From assembly GCA_022579005.1 (NCBI GenBank), contig MU401640.1, positions 1 through 64,000 on the forward strand: a DNA stretch of 64,000 bases, read 5' to 3'. The position numbers were made by a program, and so were the translations under genes. Every line of letters begins with the position of its first letter. Positions within the stretch are counted from its first letter, which is position 1. The notes beneath the pieces are model-generated. The model saw only the letters and a list, made by a program, of their open reading frames with translations, was not told the DNA's origin and searched no databases. Positions 1 through 10,990 of this stretch are shown in pieces. This stretch comes from Poronia punctata (lineage: Eukaryota > Ascomycota > Sordariomycetes > Xylariales > Xylariaceae).

Positions 1-3000
1 TAAACTTAATAAAAGCAAAGCTATTTATTTTTATAAATAAATTATTTACTAATAATACTAACCTAAGCTTTTAAATTAGTTTTATTATTATTTTTACTAC
101 TAAATTAATTTTAAATTATAAGTAACATAAATATAAAATTATTAGCAATATTATATACTAAAACTTAAATAAATATAAGCATATTACTTAATTTATTTTT
201 GCTAGTAAACTATATAATATAACTAATAAAGTTAATAACGCTATTACTTTATATACTACCTTATACTTAATTTTTAAAGTACTTAAATTATTTTTAATCT
301 TTTTAGTACTTTATACTAATTTTAAGTTGCTTTACTAGTATTTTATAAAATTTAAAAGTACGCATAAAAAACGCTTTATAATTAATATAATATTGCTATA
401 AAAATCTTATAAAAAAGAAAAATTATAAAAGTATATTAAATTAATAAAAAAAATAACCTTGCAAATTTGTTTATAAAAAAAACTTTTAACTAAGCACTTA
501 AGTTTTGTATTATAATAAATAAAATGTAAATAAAAATTAAAGCAATAATAAATTGCCTATAAATTAAAAATAAAAGTATAAAAAAATAAAAATATAGTTA
601 AAAAAAAATAGCAAGTATTAAAATCCTTTTTAATACTTTTAACTTTATTAACTATATTAAAACTATTAAAATATAAATATCTTATAAATATAAATATTTA
701 GTTTTTTATATATTTATTATAAATTGCATTAAACTTACCTTATTAAAAAAATATATATATAATGTACATATATAGTACATAACTAGTATATAAAAAGTAC
801 GCGTTTTTTATATATTAAATATATAAAGTATACATGTCCTTTTTATATTGCTAATAGGTTTTAATTAATTACAAACCTTTATAGCTATATAAAACTTGCT
901 AAAAAAAAGTCTTTATAACTTCCTTTTCCTTTTAATTAATTAAGTTAATATAGTACTATAAATAATAACGTATTATAATCACATCTACTTTTAGCTAGAC
1001 CAATAAAAAACAAGTTTAAAATATATATAAATTAAAAAACTTATAGCGTTAATAGTAAGTTGTTTAATTAAACTTTAAAGCAAAGTTTTAGTTTAAAAAG
1101 AATGCTAATTATAAAAAGTTACATTTTTTTTACTTAAACTTCTTTTACTAGTTAAATTATATATAAATTAATATATTAAAACTATATAGTAAAAAGCAGT
1201 ATAAAAGTAAAACTAGGCCTTTATAATTTTACTATAAAATAATACTAAACTATTTTAAAATATAGTGCTATTTTTATTAGCAATAGCTAAGCTATATAAA
1301 TTACTAAAAATAGTATAAGTAAAAAAAAAAGTAGCTTTAAACTACTTTAGCAACTTAATAACTTAAATTATATTAAATTATAATATTTTTAGCAACTAAA
1401 AAAATAAAATATTAAAAGTTAATAAAATATATATATAAAAAATATAAATTAGCATATAAGCTTGCATATATTATAAGCTTTTTAATAAGTTTTATAAAAA
1501 AAGCGCTAAGATTTTTATAAATATATATTATATAAAGCAGCAAACTTTTATTTAGTTAAAAATTATATATTATATGCTTAAAATAAAGCTAGCAAGCATT
1601 TAAAACTAAAATAATTTTTTAACTATTATAATTACTATATTTTTAGTTATGCCCTTTAATACTTTGCTTATATAAGCTATAAAGTTTATAACGTTTACTA
1701 TAAGCACGTTTACTAGGTATACTACCTATATTACTTTAGCTAGCATTACTTTTACTTTTATTACTTTTATATTAGCTTTTATTTTTATTATCTTTTTTAT
1801 AGTAAACTATAAGATTTATAGTAAAAGCTAACATTATATTAAATTAAATATAAACTAAAAAGGTAAAAAGGCAAAAAAAAAGTAAAATAGGTATTAATAA
1901 ATATAAAAAAAAAGTTACAAAAAATAAAAAGTAAGATTAAAATAATAAAAATAGTAAAAGTATTAAAAATAGAAAATAATAAAGTTAATATAAGTGTTAG
2001 TAAAATATAAAAGTATATTAATATATATTTAAACTAACTATAAAATATACTTATAATAAACTTAACTTTAATACTTATAATTTAATTAAAAAGTACTTAG
2101 GTACTTAAATACTATATAATTTAATTAGTTAAGTTAATTAGAAGTTATAGCTAAAGAATATATAAACAACTAAACTATATATACTTAAAATAATACTATT
2201 AACATACTTATAGTTAAGTATAGTAAAAAAGGAGAATAATTATAATAATAAAGGTATAAAGTACTTTTATTAAACTTATATAAAAAATACGTCTTACCTC
2301 TATATTAAATAAAATTCCTTTTTTTTAGACATTAGTTTATATTAACTATAGTACTTAATATACCTAATATTATCCCTAACTATCCTTTCCTTATATTTTT
2401 CCTTTTTACTATAATATAAGTATATAAGCAATTTACTTTTTAATATAGCTAACTAACTTACCTTTACCTTTATAACTTTACTTTTATATATATAAAATAC
2501 TATAAATTACCTATTTTGTACTAGATTTTAATATTTTTTTAGCTTTAATTTTATTTTAATTAGTAAAAATAAATTAATTAATTTACTGCTACTATTTACT
2601 GCTTTTTTACCACTTTATTTTTAATTTAGTAATTATTTATTAATTTTTATAACTTGCTACCTTATTTACTTTACTTTTTACTTTTTACTTTTACTTTTTA
2701 TTTTTTATACTAAAAAACTATAATTAAGCTTATAATACTAAAAATACTATTATTAAAATTAAATTCTTTATAACTAAAAGCTTTATAGCGTAGTAAAGCT
2801 AAAGGCACTAAAAGAAGTAAAAGTGCTAAAAGCACTAAAAGGTTAAAAAAAAGGCTAAAGAAAAGGCTAAAAAAAAGGCTTAAGGTTAGCAAAATTAATA
2901 CTAAAGCTTAAAAGCTTTTAATAAGCAAAAAGCTTTATAATAGCTTTATTATAAAAGTAAAAGCAGTGCTGCTATTACTTTTAGCAATATACTTAGCAAT

Positions 3001-3615
3001 ACTATAAATACAATAAAAGCTTTGCTATACTAGTAATACTATAATAAAAAATAAAAAAGCGCTAAGTTTAAATAAAAAAGTATATAGCTATAGCTACTAT
3101 ATAAAAAGTAGCTAAATTAACTACTTTTTATAAAAAAAGCTTATATATAGTATAAATTAATTAAAAACATTAAAAATAAGCTTTTTATAAGTATATAAAT
3201 TTATTTAATTAAGTATTAAGTAGTTAAAATAAGTTAATTATATATAATTAAATAATATAAATTAAAAAGTATAATATTATATACAGTGCTAGCAAATTAA
3301 GTAAAAAATATATAAAATCTACTTTTTAGCTACTAGCTGCTAGCAGCTAAATAAGTGCTCTAATAGTAATTTATAAGTGCCTTGTTAAAAACTCTTTTTA
3401 TTTAACTACCTAAGTACTTGCATATAAAAGTAACGCTTAAAAATGCAAGCGCTAAGCAAGCAACACAAAAATAAGTACCTTAACATTAACTCCGCGTACA
3501 GTTTTAGTAAAAGTAATATTTGCACTATATGCTAGGTGCTAACAGCCGTCCGCTACTGCACAACAGCAAATGTAGTACGGACCCGACAGCAGATCCAGCA
3601 CAGCCCAAATGGAAT
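1..3615. mobile_element. AT-rich RIP-degraded repeat block 1 (left end outside window)
   Basis: The first 3.5 kb are almost pure A/T with very few CpA or TpG-rich coding words, no open frame that looks like a protein, and many TTA/TAA/TAT words. This is the base composition produced by RIP in Pezizomycotina. The shift to normal composition occurs over about 3,475-3,540. The last part (about 3,524-3,610) resembles, with insertions, the right terminus of the second AT-rich block (13,904-13,993): both contain a GCACTATAT-CTAG-CTAACA string followed by AGCAGATC-AGCACA. I infer a mutated copy of the same transposon family. The 60-codon open stretch on the minus strand at 2,710-2,892 is lysine/leucine low complexity and not a gene. 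Confidence 0.75.
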
Positions 3616-3619
3616 ATGA

Positions 3620-4170
3620 TTGGTAATTTGTGAGCCGCGGGTAGGGAGATAACGATGCACTATGACGGGCAGGGAAATCACCGGCTTTTATGCTGCAGCC
3701 GCTCAGGGGCAGGGGAGATGATACCGAAGCTATGTTGGTTGCCCTTCCCGGTTACCCCAGAGGCTTATCGAGCTTATTGATCTGCAGCCCTGTAAGATTT
3801 TGAAAGATATTGGCCTTTCCTCCTTGTTACACAATGTTGTCCGCCTCCAGAGAATTGGTTGGACCGTCGGATCAAATTGCGGGTCAAGGGTGCCACCAAA
3901 GCTGCAAGAGTAAGACCCGAACCCTGTGGCGGGGACCATGCATATCGTGACATATACCTGAGGTGCAACTAGCTTAAATATAGGTATCTAACAAGTGGTA
4001 ATGTCATGCTTGAGATACCTAGACTTGGGGTATATCGGAAGTGACAGGGGTGAATACCGTAGTGCGCAAGATTCCCGAATCTACATGATGCTGCTGACCC
4101 CACGACCCAGATGATCCCACCGTCCTAGTAGATTGTTGAAGTACCAACTCTTCTACGTAATCATCATCTT
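3620..4170. other. Transition DNA downstream of rhodopsin-like gene, possible last-exon debris
   Basis: Normal-composition DNA between the AT-rich block and the truncated rhodopsin-like gene. On the minus strand a stretch at about 4,023-4,165 can be read as a hydrophilic serine/threonine-rich tail ending in a stop, as expected for the cytoplasmic C-terminus of this membrane family. It does not join in frame to the preceding exon and the last three transmembrane helices are missing. Nothing else is recognisable here. Confidence 0.25.
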
Positions 4171-4258
4171 GCCCTGTTACTCACGGTATTAGTATTTCGA
4201 TGGGAAAAAAGAAAAAAGGGGGGGTCTAGAACTTAGACTATAAGTAGGTAGGACGTAC

Positions 4259-5231
4259 AAGACTCCGACCCCAAAGAACGCAGCTACGCCTTGTTTCTTC
4301 CTCTTCGTCATATGAAGTCTCCATATGATCCTCTGAGGAAGAGCGAGGATGAACAGATCGACCAAGAGATAAAAAGCAGTCGAGGCCACATAGACTGGAC
4401 GAGTATCATAGCATGTTCCGTGGAGAAATGGATCCCAGTTCTTCGCATACGGTTTGCACGCGACACTGAAGATGATGCATGCCACGGTGAAGGATATGAT
4501 GTTGAACCACAGAACAGCATGTGACGTCCAGAAAAAGCTGTTGCGTTCCTGCGTTTGGTTAAAGATGTGCAGCCACTCTAGTAGTATGGCGGCCTTGACA
4601 CTTGCGCTTGATATCCTAAAGAGATTGGAACCGATTGTGAAGTTCTGTTGCCTGCCTGCCGGGTTAGTGAAAAAAAGAAACACCGGAAATAATGCAATCG
4701 TAGGTGAAAAGATGGGGGGGGGGGTACGTCACGCGTGATAGATAAATAGCGTCTCTTAGACGAACGTCCCATTGATGAATGAGGTACCCGACTTGCTTAG
4801 TCGAGTCGAGAACCACTGCACCGTATGCTACATATGTGCCCTGGCGTACATAATCGTTAGCCTATGAAGTGATGGCTTGGTCACCGTGTCATATGTTGTA
4901 AAACTTGCCAATCCGAATAACAAGATGCCTTTGGTTCATCTCAAGATATTAGTCACCCATGTTCATATTCTTGTGATGTGAGGTATAGAGGGAGAGGAAA
5001 CTCACCATCTGCAAGATTAATCCTATTCCAATTCTCCCAGCTTACAAAGAAGCGTGTAAGAACAGACATCAAACATATACCAAAGGCCAAACCTATAACC
5101 GTTCGTGTTAGAGTGTTGAAATTTGCCGGGTTCTCAAAGTTGGGAAGATGATTAGCCCGAGGTTCAAGGGCGCCCCCGTCAAGAAGCGCCTGTTGCTGTT
5201 CGAAAGCAAGCCCGGAGAGATCTTGGGCCAT
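4259..5231 (-). pseudogene. Fungal rhodopsin-like (PTH11/SAT5-type) integral membrane protein, 3' truncated
   Basis: Four exons keep frame: 5231-5006, 4928-4885, 4840-4733 and 4644-4259. The product starts MAQDLSGL, has a first membrane helix around residues 45-65, then ADG, a second helix, and the family hallmark GYLIHQWDVRLRD. It continues through helices 3 and 4 with the conserved LEW, FFW, CKPY, WD and LPQRIIW-LHM-KKK elements. This is the fungal rhodopsin domain of PTH11-like and SAT5-type proteins, often found in or near secondary-metabolite clusters. After the VGVL motif the frame enters a GTACGT donor, but no acceptor downstream restores the frame and about 100 residues (helices 5-7) are absent. 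I therefore read it as a decayed gene beside an AT-rich block. A sequencing error or unseen exon could rescue it. Confidence 0.65.
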
Positions 5232-6082
5232 GGCGAAGTCGGAGATGGAATAGAGAAAGACAAAATCTATGAACCATGAACCATGGATTTCTGACATCCC
5301 AAAGTGCCATATTTGTGGGATGGAAAGATGAAGTTTGATGACAGCGCATGAAGTGCGTAGGTTGGGACATCGGCATTACATGAGATTAATCTTATCAGCC
5401 TACATATCCAAACATGCAGGTTTAGCAGCATATTACTGGATGTTAGATAACTGCCACTTAACGTGGCGGACTAAAGTCTTACAAAGTTACTTTGCGAGTT
5501 CTTTGTGCGACGTTTCACCGGTGTGAGACCTTCACGCTTTGCTTACAGCTTGCCGAGGTTTGTGTCACCGTCCAAAGGCGGGCTTGGTAACACTTCATCT
5601 GCTCCAGCCTCCAGGATATGCAGGCTGACTCGGACGTAATATGACATGCAGTCTGACTGGCAGATGTCACATGACATGGGTTACTACCTACAGCTTACTT
5701 ATCGAATGTTTGGGCCGAGTCATCCTCTAATGTTACCGAAATATGGCGATGCAGATCATATTGATGCCAACGTCTTTGCTACTATGTGTCTCGATTCACG
5801 GTGCTTCGGGAATGGCAAGCTCAGGCTTAATAGCAAGTTACAACGACTTGTGAAAGTTCAAGTGGTCAGTGTGGGTAGAGAGGCAATACTCTTGTAGACT
5901 GCTATCTTGGAGTAATACACTGCACTACCTAATATGTCTTCATGTTTTAAATCAACATATCGATCTCTAGTGTAAACCGCTACACTAAATTTACTAACCC
6001 TACTAACCCTACCGTACCACGACCAACCGGGACAGTATTCTTAGTCTATCTACTTTATACCGTGATTTGAGACGAATCAAGG
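5232..6082. other. Divergent intergenic region between rhodopsin-like and epoxide hydrolase remnants
   Basis: No gene is recognisable. The region should hold the promoters of two divergent remnants. A 7-bp perfect inverted repeat (TAGTGTA, 6-bp loop, TACACTA) lies at 5,968-5,987, directly followed by two copies of the 9-mer ACTAACCCT (5,993-6,010), also found near 10,131. Confidence 0.5.
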
Positions 6083-6556
6083 ATGGACTTGGAATCTCTT
6101 GCACCTGATGACCATAGAGTCGAGCACAAGTACTTGTCGGTGGGAGACCACGTCTACCATTACATGCTTGCGGAGCCAGAAGGCCAGTCGATCGCCACGG
6201 TAATTCTTATACACGGCTGGTATGGCACACCATTCATTCCATAATCCTCATGACAAGACAAAATGTTTTAGCAAAAGACTACTCCCAGGCCAGATCTCGG
6301 AATGGGATGGCGTTTTCAAGTGCCATACCTAGTGTCCCAAGGCATGAAAGTCATTGTGCCGGATATGTTGGGTTATGGGAGGACCTCTGCGCCGGACTCA
6401 TTCGAGGAATACCCGATGAAGAAGATGACGGGGCTTATCGCCGCTCTGATCAGGGGAGGAAAACTCCCAACAGCCCGTCATACTTGGCGGACATGACTGG
6501 GGTGGCGCCTTCGTATGGCGGATGGCTATATACTACCCCGAGCTCATCAAGGCAGA
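6083..6556 (+). pseudogene. Epoxide hydrolase (alpha/beta-hydrolase) fragment, frameshifted and truncated
   Basis: Exon 1 (6083-6219) starts MDLESLAPDDHR and ends in the HGW oxyanion-hole motif. An intron at 6220-6288 restores HGWPDLGMGWR, then VIVPDMLGYGRTSAP and KKMTGLIAALIR follow, the standard order of soluble epoxide hydrolases. A +1 frameshift around 6,445-6,460 is needed to reach GGHDWGGAFVWRMAIYYPEL, which holds the nucleophile Asp (HDWGG). Similarity stops near 6,556, where DNA of the oppositely oriented monooxygenase begins. The cap domain and the catalytic Asp/His are missing, so the product cannot be active. Fungal homologues open epoxides in meroterpenoid and polyketide pathways. 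The junction looks like a deletion that fused two convergent genes tail to tail. Confidence 0.8.
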
Positions 6557-6848
6557 ACACACTACCGTCTCCTCCAAACACACGCGTCTTTGCATGTATC
6601 TTGGTGGCTTCCTGCTTGGCGACTTCCTGCTTGGCGACTTCCTGCTTGGCTTGCTCATACAAGCCGATCTGATCCAGGAGTCTGACCGTTAGTGGCCATA
6701 TGAAGACCATTGCGCCAAAGTAGTTTACCACCTTTTTTTGCTGTTCGAGAACGATGTAGTCGATCCCCGCAGCTTCAAGCGCGTGGGCCATGTAGAGACC
6801 GACAGGACCTGCACCCACGATGATGACTCGGAAACCGACTCGACTCAT
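6556..6848 (-). pseudogene. PaxM-like FAD-dependent monooxygenase, N-terminal fragment
   Basis: Starts MSRVGFRVIIVGAGPVGLYM at 6848, with the GxGxxG FAD-binding Rossmann motif and the following acidic LEQ end of strand 2, then GAMVFIWPLTVRLLDQIGLYEQAK, the usual second block of PaxM/salicylate-hydroxylase-type monooxygenases. A 15-bp unit repeated three times (about 6,607-6,655) inserts AKQEV-like repeats that relatives are not expected to have. The reading frame then runs into DNA antisense to the epoxide hydrolase fragment, so the GD motif and substrate-binding part (about 350-400 residues) are lost. Enzymes of this family epoxidise prenyl chains in indole-diterpene and meroterpenoid pathways, which would fit the neighbouring epoxide hydrolase. 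The remnant is non-functional. Confidence 0.8.
6607..6655. repeat. 15-bp tandem repeat, three units
   Basis: The unit CTTCCTGCTTGGCGA is repeated nearly perfectly three times inside the monooxygenase fragment, adding five-residue units to the protein. It looks like replication slippage after the gene lost constraint. Confidence 0.8.
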
Positions 6849-7386
6849 CTTTTGAAATATAGTGATACAACACGGTCCGACCAAAGTTCTTACAACGGAG
6901 TAATACCTATCAGTTGCTGAGCAATGAGCGTGATAATCACATGGGCCAACGGGACTATTATCACGTGTCTTTTCATAGAATTTAAAAAACAGATAGATGT
7001 TGACAAGGAAGGTATATATATGTTTTTCCATGGCATGATAGAAGCGGTGAACACGCAAGTTATGCAGTATGCATGTGATGTTGTTGACCTCGTAGCCAAC
7101 ACCAATGAAGTTAACCTAGTTATCTGCCGCAAGGCTCGAGGTAGGCGACCTCCTACCCGGTTCTGACGTGTGGGTCGGAATATTGTTACCAACAGCCTAT
7201 TATACCAAAGTTTGGCATAATTGTTGTCAATTTTACAGAATATCACTTATCCATAACATGATGATTTCTAGACGGTCTGAAAGTAAGACGACACTGTTAC
7301 ACTCTAAAGACGACTACAGTCCTATGTATTGTTTCGCTTACAACGCTTATTCAATGCCCATCCGGCGATGTACCAAGGGTAGTTCA
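6849..7386. other. Divergent spacer between monooxygenase and SDR remnants
   Basis: Probably a former bidirectional promoter region. No protein-like frame or RNA gene is seen. A near-palindromic CTCGAGGTAGGCGACCTCCTACC-like area occurs around 7,135-7,160. Confidence 0.4.
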
Positions 7387-8463
7387 ATGTACTTTACAGG
7401 CAAGACAGCTGTTGTCACCGGGGCAAATAGCGGGATAGGTCTAGAATGCAGTCGCCAACTCTTAGACCTCGGCCTGAGCAAGCTAATAATTCTCGCAGTA
7501 CGAAGTGATAGCAAGGGCGAAGCGGCCTAGAAGGACCTGTCTTGAAAGCACCCGTCCGCTATTATTGGGGTCTGGAAGCTAGATCTTTCGTCGAATGACT
7601 CCATCCTTGCTTTTGTTGAGCGCACCAAGGCTCTCGACCGGCTCGACTTCGTTGTTCATAATGCCGGTGTCGTTCTTGTGAAGCAACTACACAACAAATC
7701 CACCCATCATGAGTAAGTCAGACAAAAACTCATCGAGACAAAACTTTTGGCGAAAGAAAAGGGGTATCTCTAATGGATTTATATATACAGTGAGGTTATT
7801 CAGGTTAACTATCTGTCTACCGCCCTCCTGACTCTTCTCTGGCTACCGGTACTCAAAACCAAAAATCCGTCGGGAGCCGGACGACTGGTCATAGTATCGT
7901 CGGATGTCGCGTCCTGGGCCTAATTCAAAGAGAGGAATTCAGTTCCACTCCTGCCGTCTTTCGACAGGAAAGAGGGGTACGATCATGATCGTCACTTTAC
8001 ATCCAAGCTATTGGGCCAGTTGTTCATCGCCGAGCTCGTAAAGCGCGTCCCTGCATCCTACGGTGTCGCGGATCCAGGGTTATGCTACGGCGCCGGTCTA
8101 AACCGAGAGTCGGACGGCATCATCGCCGGTTACATCTTCGCCATCGTCAAGAGACTGGTTGGTTATTCTTGTGCTGCGGGAGCTCGCCAGCTGACCGATG
8201 CTGCTGTAAAACATGGAGAAGAATATCCTGGGCAGTATGTAGAAGAAGGAAAGGTGTTACCGTGAGTTTTTACTTTACCATCCCTCACTCAACTCAACTG
8301 GCGCAAATACAAGTCAACTGACTTTTTTGGACTTTTTTTTAGTATGGCACCCCTTGTCTACACTTCCGAAGGAGAAAAGATAGCGGAAAGATTATGGGAT
8401 GAGACGATGGCCAAACCTGATTCTGCCCACGTGGGTGATATTGTGAAAGGGATTAGCAAATAG
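7387..8463 (+). pseudogene. Short-chain dehydrogenase/reductase with three nonsense codons
   Basis: Starts [18 protein letters not shown] (TGxxxGIG cofactor motif), then LDLSSNDSI, NAGV and IVSSD, the classical SDR order of fungal retinol-dehydrogenase-like enzymes. Introns at 7713-7790 and 8262-8342 keep frame. The frame ends in GDIVKGISK and a stop at 8461-8463. Three in-frame stops interrupt it: TAG at 7528-7530, TGA at 7543-7545 and TAA at 7921-7923. Each is one C-to-T change from Gln or Arg codons. The active-site YxxxK appears as HFTSK, so the catalytic Tyr is His. These are the marks of RIP leaking from nearby repeats or of neutral decay. The rest of the fold is intact, so inactivation is recent relative to the AT-rich blocks. 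Confidence 0.85.
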
Positions 8464-10298
8464 AATAGACGCGGCGTTATTTTCTACATAGGCTCCCGGG
8501 TTACCCCATTTCCTACTGTATTCTTCTTTCCCTTATCTTTCAGATACTGTATCATAGATCTGCCGGCGGGTTATCCACCGTTATTGCTATAAAGTCGATA
8601 ATTGCGTCTTTTTTTCAATACACATACTATACTAGCGAAAAGCTTTACATGTACTCTTGAATTTTAAGCCTTGTTCTTGTTGTGAGATGGACCAAGATTT
8701 CCTATGTTTGAGCGTGTACCGGTATCTTACGCGTGATCGGTAACCTTGGATACATAATTAGGGGATACATTAACATGAGCATACCGACCCCAACAACGTG
8801 GCGGCCTTGGCACAGTCACACTAGAACCGTTGAACGTTTGAACGTTTCTCAGCAGAGGAAACTAAACTTACACTACCTACAAACACTTGGCTTGGTCCTT
8901 TCTTAGATCCAACGTGTGTAGAAGATGCATGCAGCATGCAGGTCTCTGGCGGAGGAGGAGGGATTATTTCTTGCTTTACCGTAATATACACCAATACTTG
9001 GGTAGGTAGGTAGTAACTGGCACGGCGGCATCCCGACTATGGCAAGGGGAGGGTTGGGGGCTATTACCTGTGCCATTATTCTATACCAATAGGGAGATTC
9101 ATTCATTTTGCCAATAGGACTTAAGTGCTTAATAAGGCTGTGATTCGGTGGTCCTAATTACTGTATAATTACTTCCTACCTTTCCGCTTCTAAGTACACC
9201 CCCTGGTATTACTCCGGTAGAATGGATAAAACGCGGGTGAATGTGGGACCATTTACTGTGTTAGTCCTAGACTAGACTAGTGGCCAAGTACCCCGTTTTT
9301 GGCTGCCGTTTCCCCGAGCCACACTAATCTAGCCGAGATCTTAGTCCCAACGGGACGCTAAAGCCGCGTCATGAAATCCCCTTGTCCGTCACGTGACAGC
9401 ATGGACGAAGTGTGGTGTGGCAAACCCACAATGCGGCTCGTATTTGCCTTATTCAGGGTTCGTACCGCAACAAGACTCACTTACAAAATGCGAAGTGATC
9501 TGCAAGTTATCCAAATATCCCTGACTCGTGCCGTTCTAGGTATCACAAAGTTCAAACTAGCTCACGGGAATCGGGATGCAAATATCAGGTAGGTACGGTA
9601 ACCATTTGCTTACCTACCGGCACCTGCCAGCAAAAACAGGCCACCAGCAGTGACACAGCCAGCCTCACATTGATCCATTTCAAGGCCAACAGATAAAGCA
9701 CAGTCCCAAGGCCCTGGATTGTAAAAGGTTAGCCAATAATAGCATGGATCCGGTAGATGCTAATTTGGAGGTCGGAGGCTGAGACGCGCCCGAGGCGGTA
9801 ACACACCACGGGCAAAAACAAGGTTCCCGATTACCTACCTACCAAGGAATGCATTTGGGGCAATACCTAAATTTCGATCGCATGTTCCTTGCGCAGTACT
9901 TGTGAGGCCACTCGTAGACTTTGCCGTTAATGTCTCACCATGACTGAAAGGTCTTACAAGTCTTGATCTGGCAGCGTCGTAGCCTAGAGTGAGTGAGCGC
10001 CCCCCAATCAAGTATACAGCTCGGGTACTGGCTATGCCGGCTAATTTTCACTGACATTCTACCAGTTGAGTTGACCTTTTTCAATAATGCAGCATAATCA
10101 GTCGTTATTGATATGAAGGAAAGGCCTCATAACCCTACTAACCCTACTAACCCTACAAGCTTAATGACTAATCATTGTTGGAATGTCTTGCGACGCTGTT
10201 TTGTATCTACCCGATGGCCAGCTATGAAATGGCATAACAGAATGTTTTATTAATAAAAGATATTATATACACAAACGCAATATAAACAAATAGATTAA
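8464..10298. other. Gene-free region left of the TIR transposon
   Basis: 1.8 kb of roughly balanced composition without a convincing protein. It contains a TAGG-tetramer run at 9,000-9,012 and a tandem 9-mer at 10,131-10,156. The short open frame at 9,371-9,592 has no family resemblance. Confidence 0.5.
10131..10156. repeat. Tandem 9-mer AACCCTACT, almost three copies
   Basis: AACCCTACT is repeated 2.9 times, about 140 bp left of the TIR element. Two copies of the same unit occur at 5,993-6,010. It resembles, but is not, the fungal telomere repeat CCCTAA. Confidence 0.85.
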
Positions 10299-10354
10299 GA
10301 GGTATGCTATATTTGCTATAAGGTGTATACTAGATTTGCTATAGTGTAGTGCTA
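10299..10354 (+). repeat. Left terminal inverted repeat
   Basis: 56 bp beginning GAGGTATGCT, the more heavily RIP-mutated of the two ends. Confidence 0.88.
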
Positions 10355-10876
10355 GTTGCTTAGTACTAGGTATAATATAGTAAAAGCATTTGCTTTACTA
10401 AATTTATATATAAGACATGCTTTTTTATAATTAACCTTTATATTGTAAATTAAAATATAATTAACTTAAAAAATAAAAACTAAAAAAAACGCAAAAGTTA
10501 AAATTTTTTTAAGTTTAAAAGTTTTGCTTTTAATATTTTTATATTATTATTATATATAAAATATATTTTATAAAAAAAATACTTTTTTAAGCTTATTTAG
10601 TTTTAATATTACTAGTATATTTTTTAATATAATAATAACTTTTTATTTAAAGCTATTTAAATTAATTTTAAGCTATTTATAGTACTTTAAAAATATTTTT
10701 TATTTATTTAAATTAATTATTATTATTTTTAATTAAATAGTTTTGTTTTTTAATAAATTTAAAAAGTTAATATTATTAAAATTGCTAATACTACTTAATA
10801 ATTTATTTATAGCTTTTATAAAAGCTTTTTTAGCTTTTTTTATATATACTTAAGCTTTTGTTTTTTATATTAAAGC

Positions 10877-10990
10877 TAAAAATTATAATATAGCAACTTA
10901 TATTAAATTAAAAAATTATAATATAGTAGCTTATACTAAGCTAAAAAGTTATAATATAGTAGCTTATATTAAATTAAAAAGTTATATTAA
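10877..10990. repeat. 33-bp tandem repeat inside the TIR element
   Basis: Units starting near 10,882, 10,915 and 10,948 share ATAATATAG...CTTATA...TTAAA at exact 33-bp spacing, with a fourth partial unit. Since 33 bp is 11 codons, it may descend from a coding repeat. Confidence 0.7.

Noticed and set aside
2710..2892. Leucine/phenylalanine-rich minus-strand frame in AT-rich block 1
   Set aside because: Produced by AT bias and short internal repeats; no family resemblance.
3730..3968. Two minus-strand frames near the AT-rich border
   Set aside because: Neither resembles the missing helices of the rhodopsin-like protein or any other family.
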